Positions 1 through 10,876 of a stretch of DNA of 64,000 nucleotides are shown piece after piece. The notes beneath the pieces are model-generated. The model did not search any database. It had not been told where the DNA came from and saw only the letters and a program-made list of their open reading frames with translations. Origin of the DNA: an uncultured Thermomicrobium sp. Its GTDB lineage: Bacteria; Chloroflexota; Chloroflexia; Thermomicrobiales; Thermomicrobiaceae. Within the stretch, counting starts at the first letter, position 1. Each line of letters begins with the position of its first letter. Both the position numbers and the translations under genes were made by a program. The stretch lies in the NCBI GenBank assembly GCA_938028665.1, contig CALIMB010000020.1, forward strand, positions 53,235-117,234. The letters are read 5' to 3'.

Positions 1-1370
1 TCCGACTTCTCTTGGAGCGTGGCCAGACAGGGCTCAGCGTCGCCTTCGATCTTCCGACTCAACTCGGGTACGACTCTGACCATCCGCAAGCGCGGCCAGA
101 AGTCGGGCGAGTTGGTGTGGCCATCTCGACGCTGGATGATATGCGCCGGCTCTTCGAAGGGATTGACCTGGGGGCAGTGACCACCTCCATGACGATCAAC
201 GCTCCGGCGGCTATCCTCCTGCTGATGTATCAGATCGTTGCCGAGGAGCGAGGGGTTGACCCAAGACAACTACGGGGAACGATTCAGAACGACATTCTCA
301 AGGAATACGCCGCGCGCGGCACATACATCTTCCCTCCTCGCCCCTCAATGCGACTGGTGGTTGATACCTTTGCCTACTGCAAGGAGATCCTCCCGAACTG
401 GAATACGATCTCGATCAGTGGTTACCACATCCGTGAGGCTGGGGCGACCGCCGTCCAAGAAGTCGCCTTTACCCTTGCCAATGCGATTGCCTACGTGCGA
501 GCAGCGATCGAGGCGGGGCTTGCGGTGGATGAGTTTGCGCCGCGACTCAGCTTCTTCTTTGGCGCACACAATAACTTTTTCGAGGAGATTGCCAAGTTCC
601 GTGCTGCGCGGCGGATGTGGGCCGTGATCATGCGCGAGCGGTTCGGTGCCCAGAATCCGCGCTCGTGCATGCTCCGCTTCCACACCCAAACCTGCGGCTG
701 CACGCTTACCGCGCAGCAGCCGCTAAACAACATCGTGCGCGTCGCCTATCAGGCTCTGGCGGCCGTGCTCGGAGGTACTCAGAGCTTACACACCAATGCG
801 TATGATGAGGCCCTTGGGCTCCCGACTGAAGAATCAGCAACGATTGCACTGCGTACGCAACAGATCCTGGCGGAAGAAACCGGCGTGGCCGATACAGCTG
901 ACCCACTCGGTGGCTCCTACTTCGTCGAGGCGCTGACTGACGAAGTGGAGCGACGAGCGTGGGAGCTCATCGATGCGATCGAAGCGATGGGTGGTGCGGT
1001 CACAGCAATTGAGCGAGGCTGGATCCAGGCGCAGATCGCCGAAAGCGCCTACGCGTGGGAGCAAGCGGTGGAGCGCGGCGAGCGCATCGTCGTCGGAGTA
1101 AACCGCTACCAGGACACGATGCCAGTGCATGTACCGGTGCATCGGCTCGACGAGACAGCGGTGGAGCGCCAGATCCGACGTGTCCAGGAGTACCGTGCTC
1201 GGCAAAGTCCCGAGCGCGTGGCGCGGGCGCTCGACCGGGTTGAGCAGGCCGCGCGGAGCAGCGAGAATATGCTGCCAGTGCTCCGGGAAGCGCTGGTAGC
1301 TGGCGCGACGCTGGGACAGATCTGCGGGCGGCTGCGGCAGGTGTGGGGCGAGTACCGACCGCGCTTCTGA
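1..1370 (+). CDS. Methylmalonyl-CoA mutase family large subunit, 5' end cut by window edge
   Basis: This is a coenzyme-B12 dependent acyl-CoA mutase catalytic (TIM-barrel) subunit, which interconverts succinyl-CoA and methylmalonyl-CoA or a related pair. The reading frame is open at the left edge (codons [10 protein letters not shown] just inside the window), so the start lies upstream. The visible part contains family blocks [56 protein letters not shown] and [10 protein letters not shown]. It ends with no cobalamin-binding domain, so the B12 domain should be a separate small subunit, as in IcmA/IcmB and in archaeal-type mutases. The substrate region reads [17 protein letters not shown], which is closer to the IcmA/archaeal group than to classical long MutB. 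I cannot decide between methylmalonyl-CoA and isobutyryl-type substrates from this alone. Confidence 0.9.
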   Translation, partial: RLLLERGQTGLSVAFDLPTQLGYDSDHPQARPEVGRVGVAISTLDDMRRLFEGIDLGAVTTSMTINAPAAILLLMYQIVAEERGVDPRQLRGTIQNDILKEYAARGTYIFPPRPSMRLVVDTFAYCKEILPNWNTISISGYHIREAGATAVQEVAFTLANAIAYVRAAIEAGLAVDEFAPRLSFFFGAHNNFFEEIAKFRAARRMWAVIMRERFGAQNPRSCMLRFHTQTCGCTLTAQQPLNNIVRVAYQALAAVLGGTQSLHTNAYDEALGLPTEESATIALRTQQILAEETGVADTADPLGGSYFVEALTDEVERRAWELIDAIEAMGGAVTAIERGWIQAQIAESAYAWEQAVERGERIVVGVNRYQDTMPVHVPVHRLDETAVERQIRRVQEYRARQSPERVARALDRVEQAARSSENMLPVLREALVAGATLGQICGRLRQVWGEYRPRF

Positions 1371-1646
1371 AGTGTTGGCAAGGCACACTGCTGGTGAGGA
1401 TACGCAACCTACTTCTCGGTCGATTCCCACGGTGGATAGCGACCGCAGGCACTATTCTGTCGTAGGCCGTCGCTTCGCGGGATTCTGGAGACCTACCGCA
1501 AGATACCTAGCGCACTACTCCAGGCCCTGAGAACCCACAGTATGGTCGGGAACCTAGCTTCAGCAGGGCTCGTCTCTTTGTGAGGAGGGTCAGACCGCTT
1601 ACGACTCTCCTGCTGGCAGCTTCGAGAGCCGGCCCCATGTGCTCCG

Positions 1647-1666
1647 ACGTGGCAGATCTGCCACGT
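1647..1666. repeat. Perfect 20-base palindrome
   Basis: Positions 1647-1656 (ACGTGGCAGA) are followed directly by their exact reverse complement at 1657-1666, with no loop. CCG at 1644-1646 and CGG at 1668-1670 extend it after one unpaired base. The zero-length loop suits a dimeric protein-binding site better than an RNA hairpin. The central CAGATCTG recurs at 1713-1720 and at 2120-2127. Confidence 0.7.
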
Positions 1667-2017
1667 TCGGTTCTTCTTGCAGGCTGGGTAATGAGGCCGG
1701 GCTGTGCTGGTCCAGATCTGGCGGATCTGCACCTGACGAGGAAGTAGGGAAGCGACTTACCGTCCCGTACGGCCAGCTGTCTTGTTCGCTACGTTACGAA
1801 GTGCCTCGAAGACGACTGCGGCGATGTTGGCCAAGGGCCTCTTTCACCCTCGGGTAAGAGAGATGGACGCTTGGAGTCCAGAGGCTGGCTGTTCTGAAGA
1901 CTCGGCAAGTCCACGCGCAACATGGCCGTGCAGACGGCCGCAGGGACGAGTAGCCACCCGGCACCCACTGTGTACGGACGAGCTGTACGAACAATGCCGC
2001 GACTTGACAGAAGCTCC

Positions 2018-2046
2018 TTGCGCGTTGGGGTGTCCGTGCATATGCT
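2018..2046 (+). promoter_or_regulatory. Probable sigma-70 type promoter for mraZ and the dcw operon
   Basis: TTGCGC (2018-2023) and TATGCT (2041-2046) are separated by exactly 17 bases. Transcription would start near 2053, inside the first MraZ-type repeat. A better-looking TTGACA at 2004-2009 has no matching -10 element at the right distance. Confidence 0.5.
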
Positions 2047-2047
2047 T

Positions 2048-2087
2048 GTGGATAACTGTGGGGGAAGGTGGGGATAAGTGGGGGCTC
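2048..2087 (+). promoter_or_regulatory. MraZ-type operator: four direct repeats at 10-base spacing
   Basis: GTGG begins at 2048, 2058, 2068 and 2078, so the repeats fall exactly one per helical turn. Three of the four read TGGGG followed by five spacer bases. MraZ is known to bind TGGGN repeats separated by five bases upstream of its own gene in E. coli. The array lies just downstream of the likely -10 element, which fits autorepression of the dcw operon. The first repeat also contains TGTGGATAA (2047-2055), the reverse complement of a DnaA box. Confidence 0.8.
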
Positions 2088-2146
2088 CTGTGGAAAAGTG
2101 CCCAGCGACTCTTTCCCTGCAGATCTGAGCGACGAGGGCAGCGGTC

Positions 2147-3567
<1,421 letters not shown>

Positions 3568-3571
3568 GGTA

Positions 3572-4027
3572 ATGGTGGCGGAAGGAGTGCGATCGGTTCC
3601 AGGCTCACGCCTGCAGCCGGTTGGCCGTCAAGTGATGCGGCGGCGCAGTCGGGCTTGGCTCACGTTGACGTTAGTGCTCGTGGGAGCCTTGGCTGGATTG
3701 TGCCTTCTCTACCTCGAGCAGACGAGTCGGGTGGTGGAACTCGGGTACAAACTTACTGCACTCCAAAAGCAGCGCGACTCTGTCGCTCTCGAGGCAGCGG
3801 CGCTGCGCTATGAACTAGCGCGGCGCCAGTCTCTCGCCCAAATCTACGAGCTGGCCACGCGCGAGTATGGTATGGTGCCCCTCCGGCGAGTCGAGGCGCT
3901 CGAGGTGGAACGCTCGGCAGCAATACCGACCCCGACCCCAACTACACCACTACACGCGCCTTGGTGGCAGCGAGCCAGTGACGCGCTCCTTGGTGTTGGG
4001 CGTGCACAAGCGGGGGATGAACCATGA
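3572..4027 (+). CDS. ftsL: FtsL/DivIC-like septum formation protein
   Basis: This is a small bitopic membrane protein in the ftsL position between rsmH and ftsI. Starting at ATG 3572 it has 151 residues: a basic cytoplasmic stretch, one membrane segment near 29-48, then a probable coiled coil near 50-88 (LTALQKQRDSVALEAAALRY), and a Pro/Thr-rich tail. FtsL partners with FtsB and FtsQ to activate FtsW-FtsI. The assignment rests on architecture and position, since FtsL diverges strongly in sequence. An upstream in-frame GTG at 3536 would overlap rsmH by 32 bases and is less likely. The stop overlaps ftsI in ATGA. Confidence 0.8.
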   Translation: MVAEGVRSVPGSRLQPVGRQVMRRRSRAWLTLTLVLVGALAGLCLLYLEQTSRVVELGYKLTALQKQRDSVALEAAALRYELARRQSLAQIYELATREYGMVPLRRVEALEVERSAAIPTPTPTTPLHAPWWQRASDALLGVGRAQAGDEP

Positions 4028-5751
4028 GTGGGCTCTCGGCGCGCCGTCTTCGCGTGCTCTTGGCTGCCTTTGTCCTGTTCAGCGGTGCGGTCAGTTACCG
4101 CGTCGTGTCGTTTGCAGTGCTTCAGGGGCCGATTCTGGCGCAGCGTGCCGAAGCGTTCCGCTATCGTGAGGACATCGTTCCCGCGCACCGCGGAGATATT
4201 CTCGATGTCAGGGGACGTGTGCTGGCGACAGATATACCCGCTGACCGTGTCTCAGCGATCGTCCGTCAGGTGGAAGATCCGCATCGGACGGCGCAACTCC
4301 TTGCACCGTTGATCGGACGTTCAGCGGAGGAGATCGAAGCGGCGCTGACGCAACCTAATCGAGAGTGGGTGGTGCTCCAACGTCAGCTCGATCCGGAGGT
4401 CTCGGCCCAGATTCGTGCTTTAGGGCTGCCGGGTATCGTACTAGATCCGGAACCAAAGCGGGCTTACCCGATGGGCGATTTCGCCTCGCAGGTGCTTGGC
4501 TTCGTCAACTGGGAATATCGCGGAGCCTACGGGCTGGAGGCGGAATATGATGATGTCGTCGGAGGTGTCCCCGGGCAGCTCGTTGGCGAGCGTGATCTTG
4601 CAGGGAATGTGATCGCGCTAGGACAGAGTTCTTGGAATCCACCCAAAGATGGTGCGACACTCGTTCTCACGATCGATAGTGCAGTGCAATATCTCGCCGA
4701 ATCGGTGCTCGATCGCACGATTCAGGAGCAGCGGGCCGTTGGAGGAACGATCATCGTCCTGGATGTTCAGACTGGAGCAATCTTGGCGATGGCCAACCGC
4801 CCCTCCTTTGACCCAAACCGTTTCACGGCCGTGCGTGATCCAGCCCTGTTTGTCAATCCCTCAGTCAGCGCGACCTACGAACCGGGTTCTACTTTCAAGG
4901 TGATAACCATGGCGCTTGGGCTTGACGCTGGTGTTGTGACCCCGGAGACCGTTGTCGATGGAGGTGCTTATCGGGAACTTCCTGACGGAACGCGTATCTA
5001 CAATGCGCTGTTCCAGGAGTTCGGCCCGGAGACGATGACCGAGGTCTTAATTCACTCGAGCAACGTCGGCGCCATGGAAGTCGTTCATCGACTCGGCCCG
5101 GAGAGATTTTATGACGGGCTGCAACGCTTTGGCTTCGGACAGCCGACCGGAGTCGATTTGCCGGGAGAAGTGGAGGGAATTGTTAACCGGCCGGGAACGA
5201 CCGGCTGGTCGTTGGCCACCTTCTATACAAACGCCTTCGGGCAGGGGATTGCTGTGACCCCGTTGCAGCTGGTGACTGCTGTTGCGGCGATCGCCAATGG
5301 GGGCGTGTTGATGCGGCCCTACATTGTGCGGGAGATCCGGGATGGGCAGCACATTCAGGTAACTCAGCCGACCCCGGTACGCCGGGTGATTAGTGAGAAG
5401 ACAGCACGCACCTTGAGTGAGATGCTCGCGGAGGTGACGGAGAGCTACTCGACACGCTTTCGCATTCCGGGGTACCGAATCGCTGCGAAGACGGGAACGG
5501 CGGAAATTCCAGGGCCACATGGTTACGAGCGTGGTGAGGGTGCAACCATCGCTTCGGTGATCGGGTATGGGCCGGTGGAGAGCCCACGGTTTTGCGTGTT
5601 GGTCAAGATTGACCGGCCCAAGGGATCGCCGTGGGGTGAGCGAGCCGCTGGTCCCGCGTTCGCTGAAGTTTTCCGGCAGCTACTCTTGCTTTATGGGATT
5701 CCACCGTCACAGCCAGTCAACGGCACGACCGGTGAAGGAAGACAGCCATGA
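4024..5751 (+). CDS. ftsI: Peptidoglycan transpeptidase FtsI (class B PBP)
   Basis: FtsI cross-links septal peptidoglycan outside the membrane, acting with the polymerase FtsW. The 575-residue protein has an N-terminal membrane anchor (about 9-27), a PBP dimer domain, and a transpeptidase domain. Its three catalytic motifs are STFK (Ser289, Lys292), SSN (345-347) and KTGT (489-492). There is no PASTA domain. The ATG overlaps the ftsL stop, and its own stop overlaps murF in ATGA. murE, which usually sits directly after ftsI, is not here. Confidence 0.95.
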   Translation: MSGLSARRLRVLLAAFVLFSGAVSYRVVSFAVLQGPILAQRAEAFRYREDIVPAHRGDILDVRGRVLATDIPADRVSAIVRQVEDPHRTAQLLAPLIGRSAEEIEAALTQPNREWVVLQRQLDPEVSAQIRALGLPGIVLDPEPKRAYPMGDFASQVLGFVNWEYRGAYGLEAEYDDVVGGVPGQLVGERDLAGNVIALGQSSWNPPKDGATLVLTIDSAVQYLAESVLDRTIQEQRAVGGTIIVLDVQTGAILAMANRPSFDPNRFTAVRDPALFVNPSVSATYEPGSTFKVITMALGLDAGVVTPETVVDGGAYRELPDGTRIYNALFQEFGPETMTEVLIHSSNVGAMEVVHRLGPERFYDGLQRFGFGQPTGVDLPGEVEGIVNRPGTTGWSLATFYTNAFGQGIAVTPLQLVTAVAAIANGGVLMRPYIVREIRDGQHIQVTQPTPVRRVISEKTARTLSEMLAEVTESYSTRFRIPGYRIAAKTGTAEIPGPHGYERGEGATIASVIGYGPVESPRFCVLVKIDRPKGSPWGERAAGPAFAEVFRQLLLLYGIPPSQPVNGTTGEGRQP

Positions 5752-7148
5752 TCGGCCTACGAGACGTGCTTGAGGGCACGAAGGGGGTCTTGCGAGGGTC
5801 GGCCGCGCCTGACCTGCTCTTCCGGCGTGTCTGGCATGATTCTCGCTCGGTTCAACCAGGTGATCTTTTTGTCGCAGTGCGGGGCGAACGGCATGATGGT
5901 CACGATTTCATCCCCGATGCCGTGCGCCGTGGTGCCATTGCTGCTCTTGTCGAGGCGCGGCGGGCTGAAGAATACGCGAGCCTTGGAGTTCCGCTGATCG
6001 TTGTGGACGATTCGCTAGCTGCATTGCTCCGCTTAGCAAGCTACTGGCGACGACTCTTTGATGTTCCAGTTGTTGCGGTCACGGGCAGTGTCGGTAAGAC
6101 CAGTACCAAGGAGGCCATCGCTTCGGTCCTGACGCAGCGTTTCCAAGTCGTGCGCAGCCGCGGAAGCTTCAACACTGATATTGGGGTTGCCCTGGATCTC
6201 CTGGACATTAATCCAGATACAGATGTCGTCGTGCTCGAGTTCGGCGAAGCCTATCGGTTGGGTGAAGTGCGTGAACTGTGTGCACTGGCAGAGCCACTGA
6301 TCGGTGTCGTGACCAATGTTTCCTACGCGCATCTGGCGCGGATGGGAACAGTCGAGCGCATCGCACAGAGCATTGCCGAGCTTCCAGAGTCATTGCCGGA
6401 CGAGGGTATCGCTGTCCTGAATGGGGACGATTTCCGCGTTCGTCTCATGGCTGAGCGGACGCGGGCGCGTGTCCTCTGGTATGGACTCTCTCCAGATTGC
6501 CACGTCCGGGCGGAGGATATTGAGAGCCGTGGGCTCGAAGGGATCTCGTTCGATCTTGTGGCTTACGGTGAGCGAAATCGGGTGCGCTTGCCGCTGCTTG
6601 GCCAGCATAGCGTCCATCATGCTCTGGCCGCTATCGCGGTTGGATACCAGTTTGGCTTAACGCTTGACGAGATGCTGTTAGGCTTCCGCGATCCACGCGT
6701 TCAGGTGCGGCTTTTGACCGTGCCGGGTGTCAATGGCTCAACCTTGCTCGACGACACCTACAACGCCAGCCCTGCGTCCTGCATGGCAGCCCTCTCGCTC
6801 TTACAGGAAATTCCCGCCCAGCGTCGGATCGCAGTCATAGGGGACATGTATGAACTTGGTTGGTATGAGGAGGAAGGGCATCGGATAGTCGGTCGGCGGG
6901 CTGCAGCGGTCGTCGATCGCCTCTACACACTGGGGCCACGCGCTCGCTGGATTGCTGAGGAAGCGATTGCCTCGGGACTTGCACCAGAGCAGGTGTATGC
7001 CACCGATGATCGCCGGGAACTGATCGCAGTATTGCGAGAGGCATTACGACCAGGAGATTTTGTACTAATCAAAGGAGCACGCGGGATGCGAATGGAAGAG
7101 ATTGTCGAGGCATTGCGAGGAGCCAGCAGCGAGGAGCGTGAACGGTGA
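5748..7148 (+). CDS. murF: UDP-MurNAc-tripeptide D-Ala-D-Ala ligase MurF
   Basis: MurF adds D-Ala-D-Ala to the UDP-MurNAc-tripeptide in the cytoplasm. The 466-residue length is normal. The Mur ligase ATP-binding loop TGSVGKTS lies at residues 112-119, and the conserved LDDTYNASPAS block follows near 334-344. I call MurF rather than MurE because of LDDTYNASP and because no MurE-type DNPR diamino acid motif is visible. It overlaps ftsI and mraY by four bases on each side, so translation is probably coupled. Confidence 0.93.
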   Translation: MIGLRDVLEGTKGVLRGSAAPDLLFRRVWHDSRSVQPGDLFVAVRGERHDGHDFIPDAVRRGAIAALVEARRAEEYASLGVPLIVVDDSLAALLRLASYWRRLFDVPVVAVTGSVGKTSTKEAIASVLTQRFQVVRSRGSFNTDIGVALDLLDINPDTDVVVLEFGEAYRLGEVRELCALAEPLIGVVTNVSYAHLARMGTVERIAQSIAELPESLPDEGIAVLNGDDFRVRLMAERTRARVLWYGLSPDCHVRAEDIESRGLEGISFDLVAYGERNRVRLPLLGQHSVHHALAAIAVGYQFGLTLDEMLLGFRDPRVQVRLLTVPGVNGSTLLDDTYNASPASCMAALSLLQEIPAQRRIAVIGDMYELGWYEEEGHRIVGRRAAAVVDRLYTLGPRARWIAEEAIASGLAPEQVYATDDRRELIAVLREALRPGDFVLIKGARGMRMEEIVEALRGASSEERER

Positions 7149-8164
7149 CAGAGCTCCTCGCGCTCATACGTTCGCAGAGTGTCCTACCTCGAGATCCTGG
7201 AGAGAACTTGGCTCTCTCGCTCGCCCTTTCGGGTGTCGCCTTCGTTGTGACGGTCGCGATCGGGAAGCCGTACATTGCCTGGTTGCGACGGCACAACATC
7301 GGCAAGCAGATTCGCGTGGAGGGGCCGGAGGGGCATCGCACCAAGCTTGGGACGCCGACGATGGGTGGCTTCATGTTCACGATCCCGGTCGTCGTCTTGA
7401 CGGTGATTTTCAACCTCGCTGGACGACTCTCGATGCTTTTGCCGCTGGTAGTACTGCTTGGGACGGCAATCCTTGGTGCGCTTGATGACCGGCTGAGCCT
7501 AGTCACGACGCAGCGGGGTGGGGTCACGGCACGCTTCAAGATGGCATGGCTTCTCCTGTTGTCGCTACTCGCTGCGCTCCTTCTGCACTTCCCGCTTGGT
7601 TTACGTAGTATCTACGTGCCATTTGTCGGCAAGTTCGATATCGGGCTCTGGTACATTCCCATCGCCGTCCTCGGTATCGTTGGGACGGCCAACGCCGTAA
7701 ACCTGACAGACGGGCTGGATACTCTTGCCGGGGGAACGGCTGCAGTGGCCTTCACGGCCTACGGGATTATTGCGTTCCTCCAGGGTCAGATTCAGGTGGT
7801 GACCCTCTGCTTTACCATGGTTGGTGCAATTCTGGGGTTCCTGTGGTACAACGCCCACCCGGCACAGGTCTTTATGGGAGACACTGGGTCACTGACGTTG
7901 GGTGCAGTGCTGGCCACGGCTGCCTTTATGACTGGACAGTGGTTACTCTTACCGCTCATTGGGATCGTTTTCGTAGCTGAGGCGCTATCGGTAATCTTGC
8001 AGGTGACGTACTACAAGCTGACTGGCGGCAAGCGTCTTTTCCGGATGGCGCCGTTACATCATCACTTTGAGCTCCTCGGTTGGTCAGAGACGCAGATTAC
8101 GATGCGGTTCTGGCTGGTGAGTATGATGGCAGGTCTCCTGGGGATCGCCTTAGCGCTCGTCTAG
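7145..8164 (+). CDS. mraY: Phospho-MurNAc-pentapeptide transferase MraY
   Basis: MraY transfers phospho-MurNAc-pentapeptide to undecaprenyl phosphate, forming lipid I. It is a polytopic membrane protein of 339 residues with about ten hydrophobic segments. Family motifs are KLGTPTMGGFMF, the NAVNLTDGLDTL block, FMGDTGSL (Mg-binding aspartate) and MAPLHHHFELLGW. The GTG start overlaps the murF stop in GTGA. Confidence 0.95.
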   Translation: MTELLALIRSQSVLPRDPGENLALSLALSGVAFVVTVAIGKPYIAWLRRHNIGKQIRVEGPEGHRTKLGTPTMGGFMFTIPVVVLTVIFNLAGRLSMLLPLVVLLGTAILGALDDRLSLVTTQRGGVTARFKMAWLLLLSLLAALLLHFPLGLRSIYVPFVGKFDIGLWYIPIAVLGIVGTANAVNLTDGLDTLAGGTAAVAFTAYGIIAFLQGQIQVVTLCFTMVGAILGFLWYNAHPAQVFMGDTGSLTLGAVLATAAFMTGQWLLLPLIGIVFVAEALSVILQVTYYKLTGGKRLFRMAPLHHHFELLGWSETQITMRFWLVSMMAGLLGIALALV

Positions 8165-8186
8165 GCTGGGAACAGGGGGCACCAAT

Positions 8187-9599
8187 ATGACCACCACGCG
8201 GCAGCTTGATCTCCGTGGCAAGCGGGTTCTGGTGATGGGACTCGGGACACGTTCCGGTGGTCTGGGTGTCACGCGCTGGCTCGTTGCTCAGGGTGCGGAG
8301 GTGACAGTAACTGACCTACGCTCCGCCGAGGAGCTGCGATCTAGCCTTGAGGTCTTACGCGATCTCCCGGTGCGCTTCGTCCTCGGCGAGCATCGCCGCG
8401 AGGACTTCGAGCAGGCTGAGATTGTGGTGCGGAATCCTGCTGTCCCTCGCGAGTCGCCTTGGCTTGCGCTCGCCCGGGCCGCTGGCGCACGGATCGAGAT
8501 GGAAATGACCCTCTTCTTCCGTGTTTGCCCCGCACCGATCATCGGCGTAACCGGTACCAAGGGCAAGACGACGACGGCGACGCTCTGTGCGACGATCCTG
8601 CGTCAGTGGAAACCCGAAACCGTTCTGGCTGGCAATCTCGGGCGCTCGGTATTCGAAGTCTTTCCTGCGATTGCTCCAGATACACCGGTCGTTCTCGAGT
8701 TGTCTAGCTGGCAACTAGAAGGGCTCGATGAGCAGGGAATGAGCCCGGACATTGCCGTGCTGACGACCATTTCGCCTGACCATCTCGACCGCTATCCGTC
8801 CTTCGAGGCCTATGTGGATGCCAAGCGTGCCATCGCCCGCCACCAGCGGCCTGGTGATTGGTTTGTTGTCAATCGTGACGACCCGGTTGCCTGGTCTTGT
8901 CGGGGTATTGCTCCAGGACGTGTCATCGCCTTCGGGGAGGATGACGGAGCAAGCGAAGGGGCCTTCTACCAAGGTGATCGCCTGATCTGGCGATTTGCGA
9001 ACCGGGAGGAGGAGCTTCTCCATCGCAAGGAGATACCCTTACCCGGTGACCATGCTGTCTCCAATGCCTTAGCTGCAGCGGCTGCGGCCCTTCTCCGCGG
9101 TGCAACGCTGGAGCATGCTCGGGCGGGGCTGCGAGGAGCAGAGCCGGTACCACACCGGCTCGAGTTTGTGGCCTCTGTCAATGGTGTTGAGTACATCAAT
9201 GATACGGCAGCAACGGCACCAGTTGCGGTGCTTGCCGCACTCGAGACGTTCCGTGGACGACCAATCGTTCTCATCGGGGGTGGGGCGGCCAAGGGGGTCT
9301 CCCTAGCAGGGCTTGCTCAGGTTGTTGCGGCGCGTGCGCGGGCAGTTGTGCTCCTCGACGGAACAGCGACGCCTGAGTACAAGGCCGCGCTCGAGAACGC
9401 AGGAGCGTGTGTCTTTGGCCCATACCGGTCGATGGAGGAGGCGGTTCACCAGGCGGCGCGTCTTGCCAAGCCTGGTGATGTGGTGTTGCTCTCACCTGGC
9501 TGTGCGAGTTTTGGGCTTTTCCGCGATGAGTTCCATCGTGGCGAAGCATTCCGTGCCGCGGTGAGGCAACTGGCCAGCGGGCGGGGAGTGGAGCGATGA
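8187..9599 (+). CDS. murD: UDP-MurNAc-L-Ala D-glutamate ligase MurD
   Basis: MurD adds D-glutamate to UDP-MurNAc-L-Ala using ATP. The 470-residue protein has an N-terminal Rossmann-like UDP-binding domain, the ATP loop GVTGTKGKTTT near residue 120, and the typical block ELSSWQLE. AGGGGGC at 8174-8180 gives a good ribosome binding site six bases before the ATG. A 22-base gap separates it from mraY, the longest gap between adjacent genes from mraZ to ddl. The stop overlaps ftsW in ATGA. Confidence 0.94.
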   Translation: MTTTRQLDLRGKRVLVMGLGTRSGGLGVTRWLVAQGAEVTVTDLRSAEELRSSLEVLRDLPVRFVLGEHRREDFEQAEIVVRNPAVPRESPWLALARAAGARIEMEMTLFFRVCPAPIIGVTGTKGKTTTATLCATILRQWKPETVLAGNLGRSVFEVFPAIAPDTPVVLELSSWQLEGLDEQGMSPDIAVLTTISPDHLDRYPSFEAYVDAKRAIARHQRPGDWFVVNRDDPVAWSCRGIAPGRVIAFGEDDGASEGAFYQGDRLIWRFANREEELLHRKEIPLPGDHAVSNALAAAAAALLRGATLEHARAGLRGAEPVPHRLEFVASVNGVEYINDTAATAPVAVLAALETFRGRPIVLIGGGAAKGVSLAGLAQVVAARARAVVLLDGTATPEYKAALENAGACVFGPYRSMEEAVHQAARLAKPGDVVLLSPGCASFGLFRDEFHRGEAFRAAVRQLASGRGVER

Positions 9600-10876
9600 G
9601 GCGCCTGATCCACGTTTCCGCTCGAGTCCTGACTCCTCCGGGAGAGCGGCGCGTGCTCCACGAACCGGATCTTGCACTGCTCCTCACCATTCTTGCCCTG
9701 AACACTTTCGGACTCGTGATGGTGTTCAGTGCCAGCGTCGGGAGTGACCGGAGCTATGCTCTCCGGCACGCTGTCTGGCTCGGATTAGGAACTCTCGTGG
9801 CTGTGATAACCACCGCTTTAGATTACCGGATCTGGCGTCGCCTGGCGGTGCCGGCACTCATCGCCACTATTGGGCTCATGACGGCTGTTCTGATCCCAGG
9901 GATCGGTGAGGCGCGTCTGGGAGCCCAGCGGTGGATCGATCTGGGTCCGTTCTCCTTCCAGCCATCGGAGCTCGCTAAGTTTTCGCTCACTCTCTATCTA
10001 GCGAGTTGGCTTGCTGGGAAGGGCGACCGCATCCGTCAGTTTGGCCATGGTGTCATACCGTTCGTCATGCTGCTTGGTGCGCTTGTTGGCCTTACAATGC
10101 TTCAGCCGGATCTTGGCACATCGATCGTGCTTGTGGTGATCGGATTCACCATGTTCTTTGCTGCCGGGGCAGCAATGTCCCACTTTGCATTACTGGGCGC
10201 AAGCGGATTGGCAGCTGCCTTGGTTATGGCACTGGGTGCCTCCTATCGACGCGAGCGGATTCTTGTCTTACTGAGCTCCGACCAAGAACTGTTCGATCCC
10301 AACGGGCTCTTGCGAACGCTCGGCTGGCAAATTGCGCAAGCACGCCTGGCCTTTGGCGGGGGCGGATGGTTTGGAGTTGGCCTTGGGGCAGGGCGGCAGA
10401 AGTTCCAGTGGCTGCCGCACGCACACAATGACGCGATTTTCGCGGTCATTGGCGAGGAACTCGGTGTTCTCGGCTGTACAGTGCTGCTTCTCCTTTTCCT
10501 GGTGCTCGCCTGGCGTGGGTTCAGTATCGCACGACGGGTGCCCGATCGCTTTGGCGGTCTGCTCGCAGTTGGGATCACGAGTTGGATCGTCAGTCAAGCG
10601 CTGATTAACGCGGGCGGAATCGCTTCAACGCTCCCATTTACCGGAATTCCTTTACCGTTCATCAGTTATGGCGGGTCGGCGTTGGTAACCTCACTCGCAG
10701 CGACAGGCATCTTGCTCAGTATCTCGCGGGCGACTGTTCCCCGTGGTGCTGAGCGAGTGGTCTTTAAGCCAACCCCAAAACGCCGAATGCAGCATCCAGC
10801 AGTAGCACCCGTGCTGCGTAGCTTCGGCCGGAATACACGACGTCGAGCCATTCCACGAGGAGGCCGCACACAATGA
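9596..10876 (+). CDS. ftsW: Septal peptidoglycan polymerase FtsW (SEDS family)
   Basis: FtsW polymerises lipid II at the septum together with FtsI. The 426-residue membrane protein shows about ten transmembrane segments and SEDS motifs: GAQRWIDLG, FQPSELAK, QPDLGTS, HAHNDAIFAVIGEELG and PFISYGGSAL. The C-terminal 50 residues are Arg- and Pro-rich and probably cytoplasmic. The next gene is murC with a 4-base overlap, so the usual intervening murG is absent. Confidence 0.95.
   Translation: MRRLIHVSARVLTPPGERRVLHEPDLALLLTILALNTFGLVMVFSASVGSDRSYALRHAVWLGLGTLVAVITTALDYRIWRRLAVPALIATIGLMTAVLIPGIGEARLGAQRWIDLGPFSFQPSELAKFSLTLYLASWLAGKGDRIRQFGHGVIPFVMLLGALVGLTMLQPDLGTSIVLVVIGFTMFFAAGAAMSHFALLGASGLAAALVMALGASYRRERILVLLSSDQELFDPNGLLRTLGWQIAQARLAFGGGGWFGVGLGAGRQKFQWLPHAHNDAIFAVIGEELGVLGCTVLLLLFLVLAWRGFSIARRVPDRFGGLLAVGITSWIVSQALINAGGIASTLPFTGIPLPFISYGGSALVTSLAATGILLSISRATVPRGAERVVFKPTPKRRMQHPAVAPVLRSFGRNTRRRAIPRGGRTQ

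Larger units (their letters stand above)
1371..2146. other. Gene-free region upstream of the dcw cluster
   Basis: I see no credible gene in these 776 bases. Short open frames on both strands lack family resemblance and overlap one another. The region contains a perfect 20-base palindrome (1647-1666), a second CAGATCTG-centred palindrome (1712-1721), and the mraZ promoter and operator (2018-2087). Nothing matches RNase P RNA, tmRNA or SRP RNA core motifs that I looked for. Confidence 0.6.

Noticed and set aside
2004..2032. TTGACA at 2004-2009 as -35 of mraZ
   Set aside because: At 16 to 18 bases downstream there is only GGGGTG-like sequence, so the TTGCGC/TATGCT pair is preferred.
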